This document shows positions 24,120 to 32,908 of a DNA stretch of 64,000 nt, one piece after another. The stretch is taken from assembly GCF_003259745.1 (NCBI RefSeq), contig NZ_QLMC01000002.1, forward strand, positions 546,272 to 610,271. Direction: 5' to 3'. The notes below the pieces were generated by a model. It was not told the DNA's origin and did no database searches. It worked only from the letters and a program-made list of their open reading frames with translations. This DNA is from Larkinella arboricola. GTDB lineage: Bacteria; Bacteroidota; Bacteroidia; Cytophagales; Spirosomataceae. The position numbers were made by a program, and so were the translations under genes. Each line of letters begins with the position of its first letter. Positions within the stretch are counted from its first letter, which is position 1.

Positions 24120-25526
24120 ATGATTCCACGTTTCAAACTTCTGCTTTTATTTTTCCTACTATTTCTATCGGCTTTATATGAGTCTAGAGCGCAATCTAAT
24201 CGTCAGCCGAATTTTATTGTCATTCTGGCCGACGATCTGGGCTACGGTGATCTGGGTTGTTACGGCCACCCGACCATCCGTACACCGTTTCTGGACCAGA
24301 TGGCTACCGAAGGAAAGCGGTTTACGCAGTTTTACGTGGGGGCCAACGTCTGCACCCCCAGCCGGGCGGCCCTGCTGACGGGACGGTTGCCCATTCGGAA
24401 CGGTATTTTTGGCAAACGCGTGGTGTTCTTCCCGAATTCCGCCAACGGTCTGCCGCACAGTGAAATAACCATCGCCAAAGCCCTGAAAACGAAAGGGTAC
24501 GCAACGGGTTTGGTCGGCAAATGGCACCTGGGTTCCAAAAAGGAATACCTGCCGCTCAGCTACGGTTTTGATTCGTACTTTGGTCTGCCGTATTCCAACG
24601 ACATGGGCAAGGTGGGCTCTTTCGGGCCAACGGCTTCGGACCAGGCGGCTCGGGTCAATACCAACCCACCCCTGCCATTGTACCGCAACAATGAGGTGGT
24701 GGAAACCGAGCCCGATCAGCGGCAACTAACCAAACGCTACACCGACGAAGTACTGAAATTCATCACGGCCAACCGGTCGAAACCGTTTTTTATGTACTAC
24801 GCCAGCCCGTTTCCGCACGTGCCGCTGTATGCATCGGAGCAGTTTAGCGGAAAAAGCAAGCGCGGGTTATACGGCGATGTGGTGGAAGAACTGGACTGGA
24901 GCGTCGGGCAGATTCTGAAGAAATTGAAGGAGTTGAAACTGGACAAAAATACGGTGGTGGTTTTCCTGAGCGATAACGGGCCGTGGCTGATGAAAAACCG
25001 GCTGGAAGAGGTTGGCGGTTCGGCGGGGCCGCTCTACGAAGCGAAAGGCTCGACGTACGAAGGCGGGATGCGCGTGCCGGCCATTTTCTGGGGACCCGGT
25101 CTGGTGAAAGCCAACACGGTTTCGACGGCGGTGGCGACGTCGATGGATATTCTGCCGACCTTTCTGAACCTGGCCAAAATACCGCTGCCGACCGACCGAC
25201 CGCTTGATGGGCAGGACATCACGGATGTACTCAACGGCAGGAAGGACAAAGGCGCGGAGGTGGTGTATTACTACGATGCAGACCGTCTGTACGCCATTCG
25301 GAAAGGACCGTGGAAAGCGCACTTTACGACCCATCCGTCGTACTCACCCGAAGCGCCCGTGCCGCACGATCCGCCGTTGCTCTACAACCTGGAGGTGGAC
25401 CCCGGCGAACGGTATGAAGTGGGCAAAAAACACCCGGACGTGATTGAAGACCTGAGAAAAGCGTTTGAAAAACACCGGGCGGGCGTGGTGGCCGTTGAAC
25501 CCCTGCTGGACGCCATTGTGGAATAA
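24120..25526 (+). CDS. Secreted arylsulfatase-family (S1) sulfatase
   Basis: Start taken at ATG 24120, which begins a signal peptide (MIPRFKLLLLFFLLFLSAL, cleaved near ESRAQS). Residues ADDLGYGD (37-44) bind calcium; CTPSR at 78-82 is the formylglycine site, with Cys78 to be converted by an anaerobic or aerobic maturase encoded elsewhere. GKWHLG and FLSDNGPW complete the active site. It should remove sulfate from sulfated glycans or aryl esters in the periplasm. A sialate O-acetylesterase gene follows after 48 bases on the same strand. Confidence 0.93.
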   Translation: MIPRFKLLLLFFLLFLSALYESRAQSNRQPNFIVILADDLGYGDLGCYGHPTIRTPFLDQMATEGKRFTQFYVGANVCTPSRAALLTGRLPIRNGIFGKRVVFFPNSANGLPHSEITIAKALKTKGYATGLVGKWHLGSKKEYLPLSYGFDSYFGLPYSNDMGKVGSFGPTASDQAARVNTNPPLPLYRNNEVVETEPDQRQLTKRYTDEVLKFITANRSKPFFMYYASPFPHVPLYASEQFSGKSKRGLYGDVVEELDWSVGQILKKLKELKLDKNTVVVFLSDNGPWLMKNRLEEVGGSAGPLYEAKGSTYEGGMRVPAIFWGPGLVKANTVSTAVATSMDILPTFLNLAKIPLPTDRPLDGQDITDVLNGRKDKGAEVVYYYDADRLYAIRKGPWKAHFTTHPSYSPEAPVPHDPPLLYNLEVDPGERYEVGKKHPDVIEDLRKAFEKHRAGVVAVEPLLDAIVE

Positions 25527-25574
25527 TAGCCGAAATTTCCGACTTTTGATTTTCCCCAATCGCTTCGTATAGCT

Positions 25575-26978
25575 ATGAAAAAAATTCTGTTGCTGCTTTT
25601 CTGTTCGGTATCGGCTTTTGCCAATGTTTCGCTGCCGTCCATTCTCAATTCCAACATGGTGTTGCAGCAGCAAACCGAGTTGGTGCTCTGGGGCTGGGCC
25701 GATCCGACGGAGAAGATAACCGTGTCGGCGAGTTGGGCCAGCGCCCCCGTAAGTACCACCTGCGCCAACGATGCCGTCTGGAAAGTGAGTCTGCAAACGC
25801 CCAAAGCCGGAGGTCCGTATACGATCACGATTCAGGGACACAACAAAATTGAACTGACCAACATCCTGATCGGCGAAGTCTGGCTCTGTTCGGGGCAGTC
25901 GAACATGGAAATGACGGCGGCCGGGGGCGTGAAAGACGCGCTGGCCGAAGCACCGACGGCCAATTATCCAAACATCCGGTTTTTCAAAGTCTCCAGACGG
26001 GCTGCGGAAACAGCGCAGGTCGATGTGCGCGGCAACTGGACGGTTTGCGATTCGGCGACAATGAAGCATATCAGCGCGGTGGGTTATTTTTTCGGGAAGA
26101 AATTGCAGAACACCCTGAATGTGCCCATCGGTCTGATTGATGCGTCGTGGGGCGGTTCGTTCATGGATTCGTGGGTGCCCGAGACGCTTGCCATGCTGTA
26201 TCCCGAAACCCGGCGGTCGGCGCTGGCAATGCCCAAAGCGCCCTGGGCACCCAACAAGGCCGGAGTGCTCTACAACGGCATGATTGCGCCCCTGACGGCT
26301 TTCCCGATTGCTGGGGTGATCTGGTACCAGGGCGAAGCCAACCGGCATGATGCCCCGGCGTATTACAAACTGACGCACACGCTGGTGGATGCCTGGCGGG
26401 GTCTCTGGCAGAAGGAGTTGCCGTTTTACTACGTACAGATTGCCCCCTTTACCTACGGCGACAAATTCCAGACCGCGGCCACCCGCGAAAGCCAGACCCG
26501 GGCGATGGACATTCCCAAATCCGGCATGATCGTGACGACCGATCTGGTGGATAACCTCAAGGATATTCACCCGGCATACAAAAAAGAAGTCGGTAACCGG
26601 CTGGCCAACTGGGCGCTAGCCGAAACCTATGGGCAGAAAGTCGGGCTGTACAAGAGTCCGCAATACCGTTCGATGGTGGTAGAGGGGGCCAAAATACGGC
26701 TCACGTTCGATAACGCGCCCAACGGTCTGGTTGTGAAAGGGAGCGAGGTGACGGAGCTGGAAATTGCCGGGGCCGACGGGGTGTTCTCGAAAGCCCAGGC
26801 CCGCATCAAAGGCAATACGCTGGAAGTGTGGTCGGAGGCCGTGAAAAATCCCGTTGCCGTCCGGTTTGCGTTCCGCGATGCGCCGGTGCCGAACCTGTTC
26901 AGCAAGGAAGGGTTGCCGGTTATTCCGTTCCGGACGGATGCGTGGGATCTGGGAGTAATGCCGGTTGTAAAGCCTTAA
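25575..26978 (+). CDS. Sialate O-acetylesterase-type (SASA) exported esterase
   Basis: 467 residues, signal peptide MKKILLLLFCSVSAFA. LCSGQSNMEM holds the catalytic Ser of the SGNH/SASA fold, and WYQGEANRH holds the conserved block III; DIHPAYKKEVGNRLA near 355 resembles the Asp-xx-His block V (DIHP). Members remove O-acetyl groups from sialic acids or xylans. Together with the upstream sulfatase it forms a two-gene unit for removing glycan decorations, ended by a strong terminator. Confidence 0.88.
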   Translation: MKKILLLLFCSVSAFANVSLPSILNSNMVLQQQTELVLWGWADPTEKITVSASWASAPVSTTCANDAVWKVSLQTPKAGGPYTITIQGHNKIELTNILIGEVWLCSGQSNMEMTAAGGVKDALAEAPTANYPNIRFFKVSRRAAETAQVDVRGNWTVCDSATMKHISAVGYFFGKKLQNTLNVPIGLIDASWGGSFMDSWVPETLAMLYPETRRSALAMPKAPWAPNKAGVLYNGMIAPLTAFPIAGVIWYQGEANRHDAPAYYKLTHTLVDAWRGLWQKELPFYYVQIAPFTYGDKFQTAATRESQTRAMDIPKSGMIVTTDLVDNLKDIHPAYKKEVGNRLANWALAETYGQKVGLYKSPQYRSMVVEGAKIRLTFDNAPNGLVVKGSEVTELEIAGADGVFSKAQARIKGNTLEVWSEAVKNPVAVRFAFRDAPVPNLFSKEGLPVIPFRTDAWDLGVMPVVKP

Positions 26979-27021
26979 AAAAGTTATTGATAAGCGGAAC
27001 GGCTATAAGAAATGGCATTGG

Positions 27022-27072
27022 GTCGGGAAGAAACGGTGAAATGAAAACAAAACCGTTCTTTCCCGACTTTTT
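27022..27072 (+). terminator. Rho-independent terminator of the sulfatase-esterase unit
   Basis: 16-base arms at 27022-27037 and 27052-27067 pair with two mismatches, loop of 14 bases, followed by TTTTT (27068-27072). It starts 44 bases after the stop. Confidence 0.85.
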
Positions 27073-27100
27073 ATTACAATACTTATTATTACAATACTTA
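27071..27100. repeat. Perfect tandem duplication of 15 bp
   Basis: TTATTACAATACTTA occurs twice without gap (27071-27085, 27086-27100), ending 11 bases before the ATG of the small YodC-like gene and starting in the T-run of the preceding terminator. It occupies the place where the small gene's promoter should be. Confidence 0.8.
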
Positions 27101-27111
27101 TTTTGATCCCC

Positions 27112-27294
27112 ATGCACTACGGAGATACGGTAAAACACACGGATGCCAGCGTCAACAACGGCCACCCCATGACGGTTTCGAGCATGAACGAAGACGACAC
27201 CCAGGCGCTCTGCCGACTGGACGACGACTCGGAAGAGTGGTTCGACGTAACGGACCTGACCGTGGCCGAAGAACTCGACGATAGTTTTATCTAA
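27112..27294 (+). CDS. Small YodC/DUF2158-like protein
   Basis: 60 residues from ATG 27112 (MHYGDTVKHTD). The layout GDTVKHxxxxxxNGHPMTVSSM followed by a CRL and a WF strand resembles YodC-like DUF2158 proteins, small SH3-like barrels that begin GDxVxLKSGGPxMTV. Rich in Asp and Glu. An alternative TTG start at 27103 is less likely. Its stop overlaps the stop of the convergent NIF3 gene by four bases. Function unknown. Confidence 0.65.
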   Translation: MHYGDTVKHTDASVNNGHPMTVSSMNEDDTQALCRLDDDSEEWFDVTDLTVAEELDDSFI

Positions 27295-28199
27295 AGATAC
27301 GTAAACGGGTTTTTCGAATCCACGTAGGTAATCTTTACGTCCGGTAACTTGGGTTGCAGCCAGGGCACCAGCCACTGCATACCGGGGGCTTCGCTCATGA
27401 TGTGGCCCAGAACACCCAACGACAATTTCTGGCCCTGCTGACGGGCATCCCTGACGTATTCGGCGGTTTCCCACTCGCTGATTTCCCCACACAGAATCAC
27501 ATCGGGTTTGACCTGCCCGAGCGCCAGAATGTGGCTGCGACCGCCTGAGGCTCCCGGCATCAGCAGCACCCGCTGGCAGGATTGGGCCGGATCGCCCACC
27601 ACCCGCATCATCGGAATGCCCAGTTTCTCCTTCGCGTGGGCAATAAGCTGTTTCAGCGGCATAGGCGAGGGGAGCGTCACCAGCTTCGGGTTATTCGAAT
27701 CCGTGTATGTCTGCCATCCCAGCGCGTCCAGCACGCCTTTATAAATACCGTCGGGGCGGTGCGAGTGCCAGTAGTCGTGAAACCGCCAGACGGCAATCCC
27801 GTTTTTCTCCAGCAAACCGTATTTTTTCTTGAACACTTCGTCGTTTTTCAGCCAGTCGGTTTCGTCGGCGTGGTTATAAAACGTCGGTTCGTGGACAATG
27901 ATGAAGTTGGCGCCCAGTTGTACGGCTTTTTCGATCACCTCCGTCGTGGCAAACATGGCCGAAACAATGCCGGTTACGTTCTGGTCGCGGCTGCCGGATT
28001 TCAACGTATCGACGGTTTTCGGAAAGGGGGCGTTGGGGATGGTTTTCAGAATCATATCCATCACCTGTCCCACCGTGACGGGTTGGGCGGTCTGCCCGGC
28101 TGATTCCAGGGGAGCCAAGCCCGATACCGTCAGCAGCACCGAGGCTTTGGTGAGGTTACTGACAAATTCTCTTCGTCCGGGATTTTCGGCTTTTGTCAT
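27291..28199 (-). CDS. NIF3-like dinuclear metal-centre protein, exported form
   Basis: 302 residues. After a Tat-like N-terminus (GRREFVSNLTKASVLLTVSG) comes VGQVMDMILKTIPNAPFPKT and HEPTFYNH, the NIF3/YqfO metal-site block, and LGVLGHIMSEAPGM near the C-terminus provides the second metal-binding His region. NIF3 proteins are hexameric toroids with two bound metals and no settled function; some relatives are GTP cyclohydrolase type 1b. An exported version is notable. The upstream regulator gene ends 33 bases before, so the two may be co-transcribed. Confidence 0.78.
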   Translation of the reverse strand: MTKAENPGRREFVSNLTKASVLLTVSGLAPLESAGQTAQPVTVGQVMDMILKTIPNAPFPKTVDTLKSGSRDQNVTGIVSAMFATTEVIEKAVQLGANFIIVHEPTFYNHADETDWLKNDEVFKKKYGLLEKNGIAVWRFHDYWHSHRPDGIYKGVLDALGWQTYTDSNNPKLVTLPSPMPLKQLIAHAKEKLGIPMMRVVGDPAQSCQRVLLMPGASGGRSHILALGQVKPDVILCGEISEWETAEYVRDARQQGQKLSLGVLGHIMSEAPGMQWLVPWLQPKLPDVKITYVDSKNPFTYL

Positions 28200-28232
28200 G
28201 ATGGGGTTCGTGTTTATGAATGGCGCAGGGCG

Positions 28233-29717
28233 TTACTTCAATTCTTCCAGCGACTTTTTCATGGCTTCAATTTGGCGCTTTTTCTGCAAAACCGTTGGGG
28301 CCGCCACCCGTTCGCGGCAGTCGAAAATTCCGCAGCGTTCGCAGGCTTCGTTGACAATCCGTTGCGGGATACCGGGCGATACCGGGTTGAGAAACCGGAG
28401 TTTGTCGCGCAGGGTGTCGTTCATTTTAAAACACATCGACACGCTCATGTTCTGCTGCTGGTGGGGCTGGTACGACTGGGCCACCGACACAATAAAGAAG
28501 GTGTTACCCGTATCGGCGTAGGTTGACAGCTGGGCCTGACACAGGGCTCCGGTATAGTTCCTGTTTTTTTGCAGAAAAGCCAGTTCCTGAAGGATTGTCA
28601 GGGCTACCCAGCGACGGCAGTAATGCTCATCCATCATGCTTTTGGGGCCCTGCTGCCGGGTCAGGTGCATCTCCTTCGTTAGGTGGAAATCCGTTTGTCC
28701 GGCGGTGTTGTTGAAGCGGTAAAAAAACAACTGGTCAATGCCGAAATGTTTGGGCAGGAGGTTGCTCAGGCGGTAAAAGAACCGTTCGGGCGTGGCCTGA
28801 AACGACTGAATAAGTGCGAGAAAGTTTTCATTGCTCCAGGTTGGCTGGTCGAAGATTTTCTGCAAACGCGGTATGAGGTCATCCCGGCGAATCAGAATGG
28901 CACCGGCAAAATACGACGCCTTGTAATTGTTCAGAATCTGCTCAAACGTTTCCACCTCCACGTATGAATACGTGTACGGACGATTTTTCAGGTTCAGGTA
29001 CTGGAAACCGACTTCCCGCGCCAGAATAAACGTTTTCTGTTCCGCAGACAGGTGGCTGTTGAGGTAGAGCGTTCCGGATTCGGGGCGGAAAACCGAGCGC
29101 AGACCGGCCAGTTCGGGATTGCTTTCCCGGTCAAAATACTGGATGGTGTAATTGTAGTGCGTTCGTAACAGGCTGCTTAACAGGGTGTCGTCGACCAGGG
29201 CGTGGCCCGAGGCAAACTCCGTCAGGAACCGGTCGCTTTCTTCTTCGATGTCCCCGAAGTAATTGTCGTGCATTTCCTGGTACGACCGCAGCACCGACAT
29301 GTAGAGCCGTTCGACGCTGACGTGGTAACTGCGCCCGATGTTCATGACGGTCGAGATCATGGCGCTGACTTTGGCCGGGGCTTCCGCCAGCAGTTCGAGC
29401 AGGTCGGCGGGGTCGATGCCCAGCAGTTCAAGCGGAATTTCGGTCAGAAACCGTGAGCGCAGCAGGTCGGATATGGGCTCAAGCTTCTTGTTTAATTTCA
29501 GCGAAACCAGCGTGTCGTAGTCTACGTCCATAGCCCTGGCGAGGGCGGCAATCTTATCGGTTTTGGGGTATTTGCGCCCCTTTTCAATTTCGGTGAGGTA
29601 CGATACGGAAAGCCCCGATGTCTGGGCCAGTTCACTGATCGACAATCCTTTGTCCAGCCGGATCTGTTTGAGTTTCAGTCCAAAAAGTAATCGGATATGA
29701 TCGGGGTATACGGCCAC
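28233..29717 (-). CDS. XRE-type regulator with IrrE-like and C-terminal Cys-cluster domains (ScfR/RamB-like)
   Basis: 494 residues. The N-terminal helix-turn-helix (about 14-70) reads LRLDKGLSISELAQTSGLS-like with YLTEIEKGRKYPK. A central domain resembles ImmA/IrrE, but the peptidase motif is lost: where HExxH is expected there is AREVGFQ. The C-terminus contains Cys459, Cys462 and Cys467 (CERCGIFDC), as in short-chain-fatty-acyl-responsive regulators such as RamB. So it is probably a metabolite-sensing repressor rather than a peptidase. Ligand and targets unknown; the NIF3 gene just downstream is a candidate target. Confidence 0.8.
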   Translation of the reverse strand: MAVYPDHIRLLFGLKLKQIRLDKGLSISELAQTSGLSVSYLTEIEKGRKYPKTDKIAALARAMDVDYDTLVSLKLNKKLEPISDLLRSRFLTEIPLELLGIDPADLLELLAEAPAKVSAMISTVMNIGRSYHVSVERLYMSVLRSYQEMHDNYFGDIEEESDRFLTEFASGHALVDDTLLSSLLRTHYNYTIQYFDRESNPELAGLRSVFRPESGTLYLNSHLSAEQKTFILAREVGFQYLNLKNRPYTYSYVEVETFEQILNNYKASYFAGAILIRRDDLIPRLQKIFDQPTWSNENFLALIQSFQATPERFFYRLSNLLPKHFGIDQLFFYRFNNTAGQTDFHLTKEMHLTRQQGPKSMMDEHYCRRWVALTILQELAFLQKNRNYTGALCQAQLSTYADTGNTFFIVSVAQSYQPHQQQNMSVSMCFKMNDTLRDKLRFLNPVSPGIPQRIVNEACERCGIFDCRERVAAPTVLQKKRQIEAMKKSLEELK

Positions 29718-29778
29718 TGAGTACGGATGTTAAGATGGTGTCAGGAGTAAAATTACCGCTAAAAACGGCGGCAAACAA

Positions 29779-29816
29779 AAAGTCCATCCGGTAACTGATC
29801 GGACCGGATGGACTTT
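29779..29816 (-). terminator. Hairpin between the lipoprotein and XRE genes
   Basis: Perfect 14-bp stem (29779-29792 with 29803-29816), loop of 10 bases, followed on minus by TTTTTGTTTG. It lies 18 bases after the stop of the small lipoprotein gene (29835), which it terminates. Confidence 0.85.
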
Positions 29817-29834
29817 GGGGAGGATGATCAGGGC

Positions 29835-30296
29835 TTAACGTTTTGTGCCTTTATAAGACTGGGTCCATTCAACCAGCGTGCCATTCTGGTTTACTTTCGT
29901 AACAGCCGTTAACGTCAGATTCTTGCCTTCGAATGACCCACTGCTGGTGTATTCGCCATCGTATACTTTATTGCCAAATGTCAAATTGTTACGGGTCCTG
30001 GTGACCGTAAATTGCGTGCCATTTAATTTAACGACATCCGTGGTCGTAACACCGGGAAATTCTGACGTGAGCTTCATTTCATTCGCGGCCTCACCTTTGG
30101 CCAGGGTAATGGTTCCTTTGCCACTGTCTTCGCTGTAATTGGGAAACCCGGGAGTGACCTTGGTTTGTGACGTATAGTCAATGTCATACACACCGATGTA
30201 CTGTTCCCGCGGGTCAACGTCTTCACCCGAAGAGCCGCCTTTTTTACAGGATGCAATACTCAATACAAGGATAAAAAGGATGGCGATGCGTCTCAT
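29835..30296 (-). CDS. Small lipoprotein of unknown function
   Basis: Start set at ATG 30296 (MRRIAILFILVLSIASC); an upstream ATG at 30317 adds seven residues. Lipobox SIASC with Cys17 predicts a lipid-anchored protein of about 153 residues. The mature part is a series of short beta-strands with YIGVYDIDYTSQT at the start and LTAVTKVNQNG near the end, resembling the lipocalin-like folds of other small Bacteroidota lipoproteins. I recognise no named family. Monocistronic, ended by a strong hairpin. Confidence 0.7.
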   Translation of the reverse strand: MRRIAILFILVLSIASCKKGGSSGEDVDPREQYIGVYDIDYTSQTKVTPGFPNYSEDSGKGTITLAKGEAANEMKLTSEFPGVTTTDVVKLNGTQFTVTRTRNNLTFGNKVYDGEYTSSGSFEGKNLTLTAVTKVNQNGTLVEWTQSYKGTKR

Positions 30297-30425
30297 TGTG
30301 CCAGTGAAATTTTTCAAAGTTGAAATGTTGATAGGGTCATTCTCGCCATAAAAACGAAAACGCGCCCTGAAATTATATATTCAGCAGCAAAGGATACGCC
30401 AAAAACGGCTATTTAAACAAAAATA

Positions 30426-30468
30426 GCCCACCGAACCCGTGGAAAACCGTATTTCCGGGCCGGTGGGC
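30426..30468 (-). terminator. Terminator of the OsmC gene
   Basis: GCCCACCG (30426-30433) pairs with CGGTGGGC (30461-30468), with an inner imperfect stem (GGAAA with TTTCC). On the minus strand it is followed by TATTTTTGTTT. It starts 20 bases after the OsmC stop. Confidence 0.8.
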
Positions 30469-30488
30469 ATTGGGTGTATCGGGTTGAC

Positions 30489-30911
30489 TTAGGCCAGCGT
30501 GGCGTCCACGCTGATGGCGGTATTGAAGAGCTTGGAAATGGGGCAGTTTTTCTCGGCATCCGCTACCAGCTCATCAAATTTTTCTTTGCTGATGTCCGGA
30601 ACGCTGGCCGTAACGGTCAGTCTGGAACTGCTGATGCTGCCGCTGTTGGTATCCAGGCTAACAACCGCTTTGGTGTCGATGGACGTGGCAGTAAAGCCGG
30701 CTTCCTGAAGATTGAAAGCCAGTTTCATCGAAAAACAACCGGCATGGGCGGCTGCTACCAGTTCCTCCGGATTGGTACCGACACCATCGGCAAAGCGCGT
30801 ATTGAACGAATACTGTGTGTCTTTCAGAACGGTGCTGGCGGTGCTCAGCGTACCTTTGCCATCTTTGCCTGCTCCTTCCCACCGGGCGGTGGCATTGCGT
30901 TTAATTTCCAT
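30489..30911 (-). CDS. OsmC-family thiol peroxidase
   Basis: 140 residues with the two redox cysteines of the family, Cys59 (HAGCFSM) and Cys123 (NCPISK), and GTNPEELVAAAHAGC in the canonical place. OsmC reduces organic hydroperoxides in the cytoplasm and protects against oxidative stress. Start at ATG 30911 gives MEIKRNATARWEG, the usual N-terminus of the family. Monocistronic, with a terminator downstream. Confidence 0.93.
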   Translation of the reverse strand: MEIKRNATARWEGAGKDGKGTLSTASTVLKDTQYSFNTRFADGVGTNPEELVAAAHAGCFSMKLAFNLQEAGFTATSIDTKAVVSLDTNSGSISSSRLTVTASVPDISKEKFDELVADAEKNCPISKLFNTAISVDATLA

Positions 30912-31023
30912 AGTTATGGGTGAATTAGAGTTTAAGGTGGTAAAGTAAGAAATGTTGTGAACAGCTCCCTAACAATCTTAGGCTCCGGTGCAAAAACAAG
31001 ACATAACACATGAAGAAAGTTGA

Positions 31024-31037
31024 AGAACGTACGTTCT
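31024..31037. promoter_or_regulatory. 14-bp perfect palindrome upstream of OsmC
   Basis: AGAACGTACGTTCT lies 113 bases upstream of the OsmC start (and 10 bases after the stop of the APC permease on the same strand). It could be an operator, or simply a 3' element of the permease transcript. Confidence 0.3.
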
Positions 31038-31046
31038 GGCTACGGG

Positions 31047-32504
31047 CTACTCCTGGTGCTGGCTTGAAGGCGTTTCGCGTAATTTACTCCGTTTTTTGCC
31101 GTACAAAAAGTAGATCGCCAATCCCAGGGCCAGCCAGATGATCAGCCGCAGCCAGGTATCACCCGGCAGGGAAAACATCATGACGGCGCAGGTCAGAATC
31201 CCCAGAATCGGCACAACCGGCACCCAGGGCGTCCGGAACGCGCGGGGGGCATCCGGCTGCTTTTTGCGCAGAATGATCACCCCCAGACAAACCATCACAA
31301 ACGCCAGCAGCGTACCAATGCTTGTCATTTCGCCCACGACCCGAATCGGGACGAACCCGGCAAAGAGGCCGATAAACACACACAACAACAGGTTGGCTTT
31401 GTAGGGCGTGCGAAACCGGGGATGCACCTCCGAGAAAACGCGGGGCAGCAATCCGTCGCGGCTCATCGAAAAAAACACCCGCGATTGCCCCAGCAGGTCA
31501 ACCAGTATGACGGAAATATAGCCGATCAGAATGGCGCCGATGATGAGTTGACCGAGCCAGCGGTACGGGGTTTTATCGATGGCAATTGCCACCGGGGCGG
31601 CACTGTCTTTGAATTCGGTGTAATGGGCCATTCCCGTCATGACGTAGCCGAAAAGCACAAAGAGGAAGGTGCAGACGAGTAGGGAGCCGATGATGCCGAT
31701 GGGCATATCCCGTTGCGGGTTACGGGCTTCCTGGGCCATGGTTGCCACAATGTCAAATCCGATAAACACAAAAAAAACAACCCCGGCCCCGCGCAGCACC
31801 CCGCTCCAGCCGTACTCCCCGAACACTCCGGTATTGGCCGGAATATACGGCTGATAGTTGGCCGGGTCGATGTATTGCCAGCCCAGGGCAATAAATACCA
31901 GCACCACCAGCACCTTCAGCGCGACTACAATAGCGTTGAGCAGGGCCGAACCCGACGTGCCCCGGATGATGATGGCCGTTACCAGCACCACAATCAGAAC
32001 CGCCGGTAAATTTAGGTAGCCGGACACAACGGCCCCGTCGGCCCCGGTGGCGGTTTCGAACGGGGAAAGGGTAAGCTGAGGGGGTAAGTACAACCCGTAC
32101 GCGCTGAGAAAACGGTTCAGATACTGCGACCAGCTAATGGCCACCGTGGCGGCACCTACGGAATATTCCAGCACCAGATCCCAGCCGATGATCCAGGCAA
32201 ATAACTCGCCCAGCGTCGCATAGGCATAGGTGTAGGCACTGCCCGATACCGGAACCAGGGCCGCAAATTCGGCGTAGCACAAGGCGCTGAAGGCACAGCC
32301 CACCGCAGCTACCAGGAAAGAAAGGGTAACGGCGGGTCCGGCGTGGTTGGCGGCTGCAAGGCCCGTTAGAGAAAACAAACCCGCTCCGATGATAACACCA
32401 ATGCCAATAGCGACCAGATTAAGAGCCCCCAGGGAACGTTTCAGGGTGGTTTGCCCGCTTTCGGCGGCCTCCTGCCGAAGCAGGGCGAGGGATTTAATAC
32501 GCAT
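31047..32504 (-). CDS. APC-family amino acid permease
   Basis: 485 residues with about 12 hydrophobic helices. The first helix holds IGVIIGAGLFSLTG, the unwound GxG substrate segment of the APC superfamily, and FVFIGFDIVATMAQEARNPQRD lies at helix 6 and the following loop. This matches the cationic amino-acid transporter (YfnA/CAT) group. It imports amino acids using the proton gradient; specificity not readable. N-terminal KSLALLRQEAAESGQTTLKRSLG is the usual cytosolic start. Confidence 0.92.
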   Translation of the reverse strand: MRIKSLALLRQEAAESGQTTLKRSLGALNLVAIGIGVIIGAGLFSLTGLAAANHAGPAVTLSFLVAAVGCAFSALCYAEFAALVPVSGSAYTYAYATLGELFAWIIGWDLVLEYSVGAATVAISWSQYLNRFLSAYGLYLPPQLTLSPFETATGADGAVVSGYLNLPAVLIVVLVTAIIIRGTSGSALLNAIVVALKVLVVLVFIALGWQYIDPANYQPYIPANTGVFGEYGWSGVLRGAGVVFFVFIGFDIVATMAQEARNPQRDMPIGIIGSLLVCTFLFVLFGYVMTGMAHYTEFKDSAAPVAIAIDKTPYRWLGQLIIGAILIGYISVILVDLLGQSRVFFSMSRDGLLPRVFSEVHPRFRTPYKANLLLCVFIGLFAGFVPIRVVGEMTSIGTLLAFVMVCLGVIILRKKQPDAPRAFRTPWVPVVPILGILTCAVMMFSLPGDTWLRLIIWLALGLAIYFLYGKKRSKLRETPSSQHQE

Positions 32505-32908
32505 CGTGTCCAGAGTCAGTCGGCGAAAAATAAGACTTCAATTTGACAAAAGGCTAGTTCCTCCCTGAATAATTAGGGAGTGCCGCCCGCGCCCGGCTGA
32601 CCGCCAGCGGACTGATTGCCTGAAATCGCCGGAAACCGGGTGCAGGGAGGAGAGAGGGATAGAGACAGGTTGAAAAACGGGATGGCGTAGATAAGCCGGT
32701 TTTTCGTTACGTTAAAGGCGGTGGGCAGCAAAAAGCCGTACTGACTTTTCAGGAGCTGTCCGTGTTTGGTCATGACTTCGATGGCTTTTCCGGCCCGGAT
32801 TGGCTAGCCGTCTGGTGGGGGCAGGTTTGAGTGGCAACCAAAAACGCGGAGCAAACGGCCCGGCGTTTTTGGTTTTCAATGACTATTCGCGCTACCTGAC
32901 GCGGGGCC
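32505..32908. other. Gene-poor stretch with a possible beta-barrel gene remnant
   Basis: A minus-strand frame at 32573-32773 encodes GQLLKSQYGFLLPTAFNVT and NRLIYAIPFFNLS, which looks like beta-strands of an outer-membrane or surface protein, but I find neither a credible start nor an upstream continuation (stop codon in frame, other frames uninformative). It may be a fragment of a lost gene. A hairpin lies at 32836-32874. Otherwise I see nothing. Confidence 0.4.
32836..32874 (-). terminator. Hairpin after the small 84-residue gene
   Basis: 12-bp perfect stem AACCAAAAACGC (32836-32847) with GCGTTTTTGGTT (32863-32874), 15-base loop, 35 bases after the stop at 32909. No T-run on minus; on + it is followed by TTCAAT after TT. 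Confidence 0.5.

Noticed and set aside
32573-32773. 66-codon frame on minus with beta-strand-like sequence
   Set aside because: No start context or continuation; recorded only as a possible remnant in the intergenic entry.
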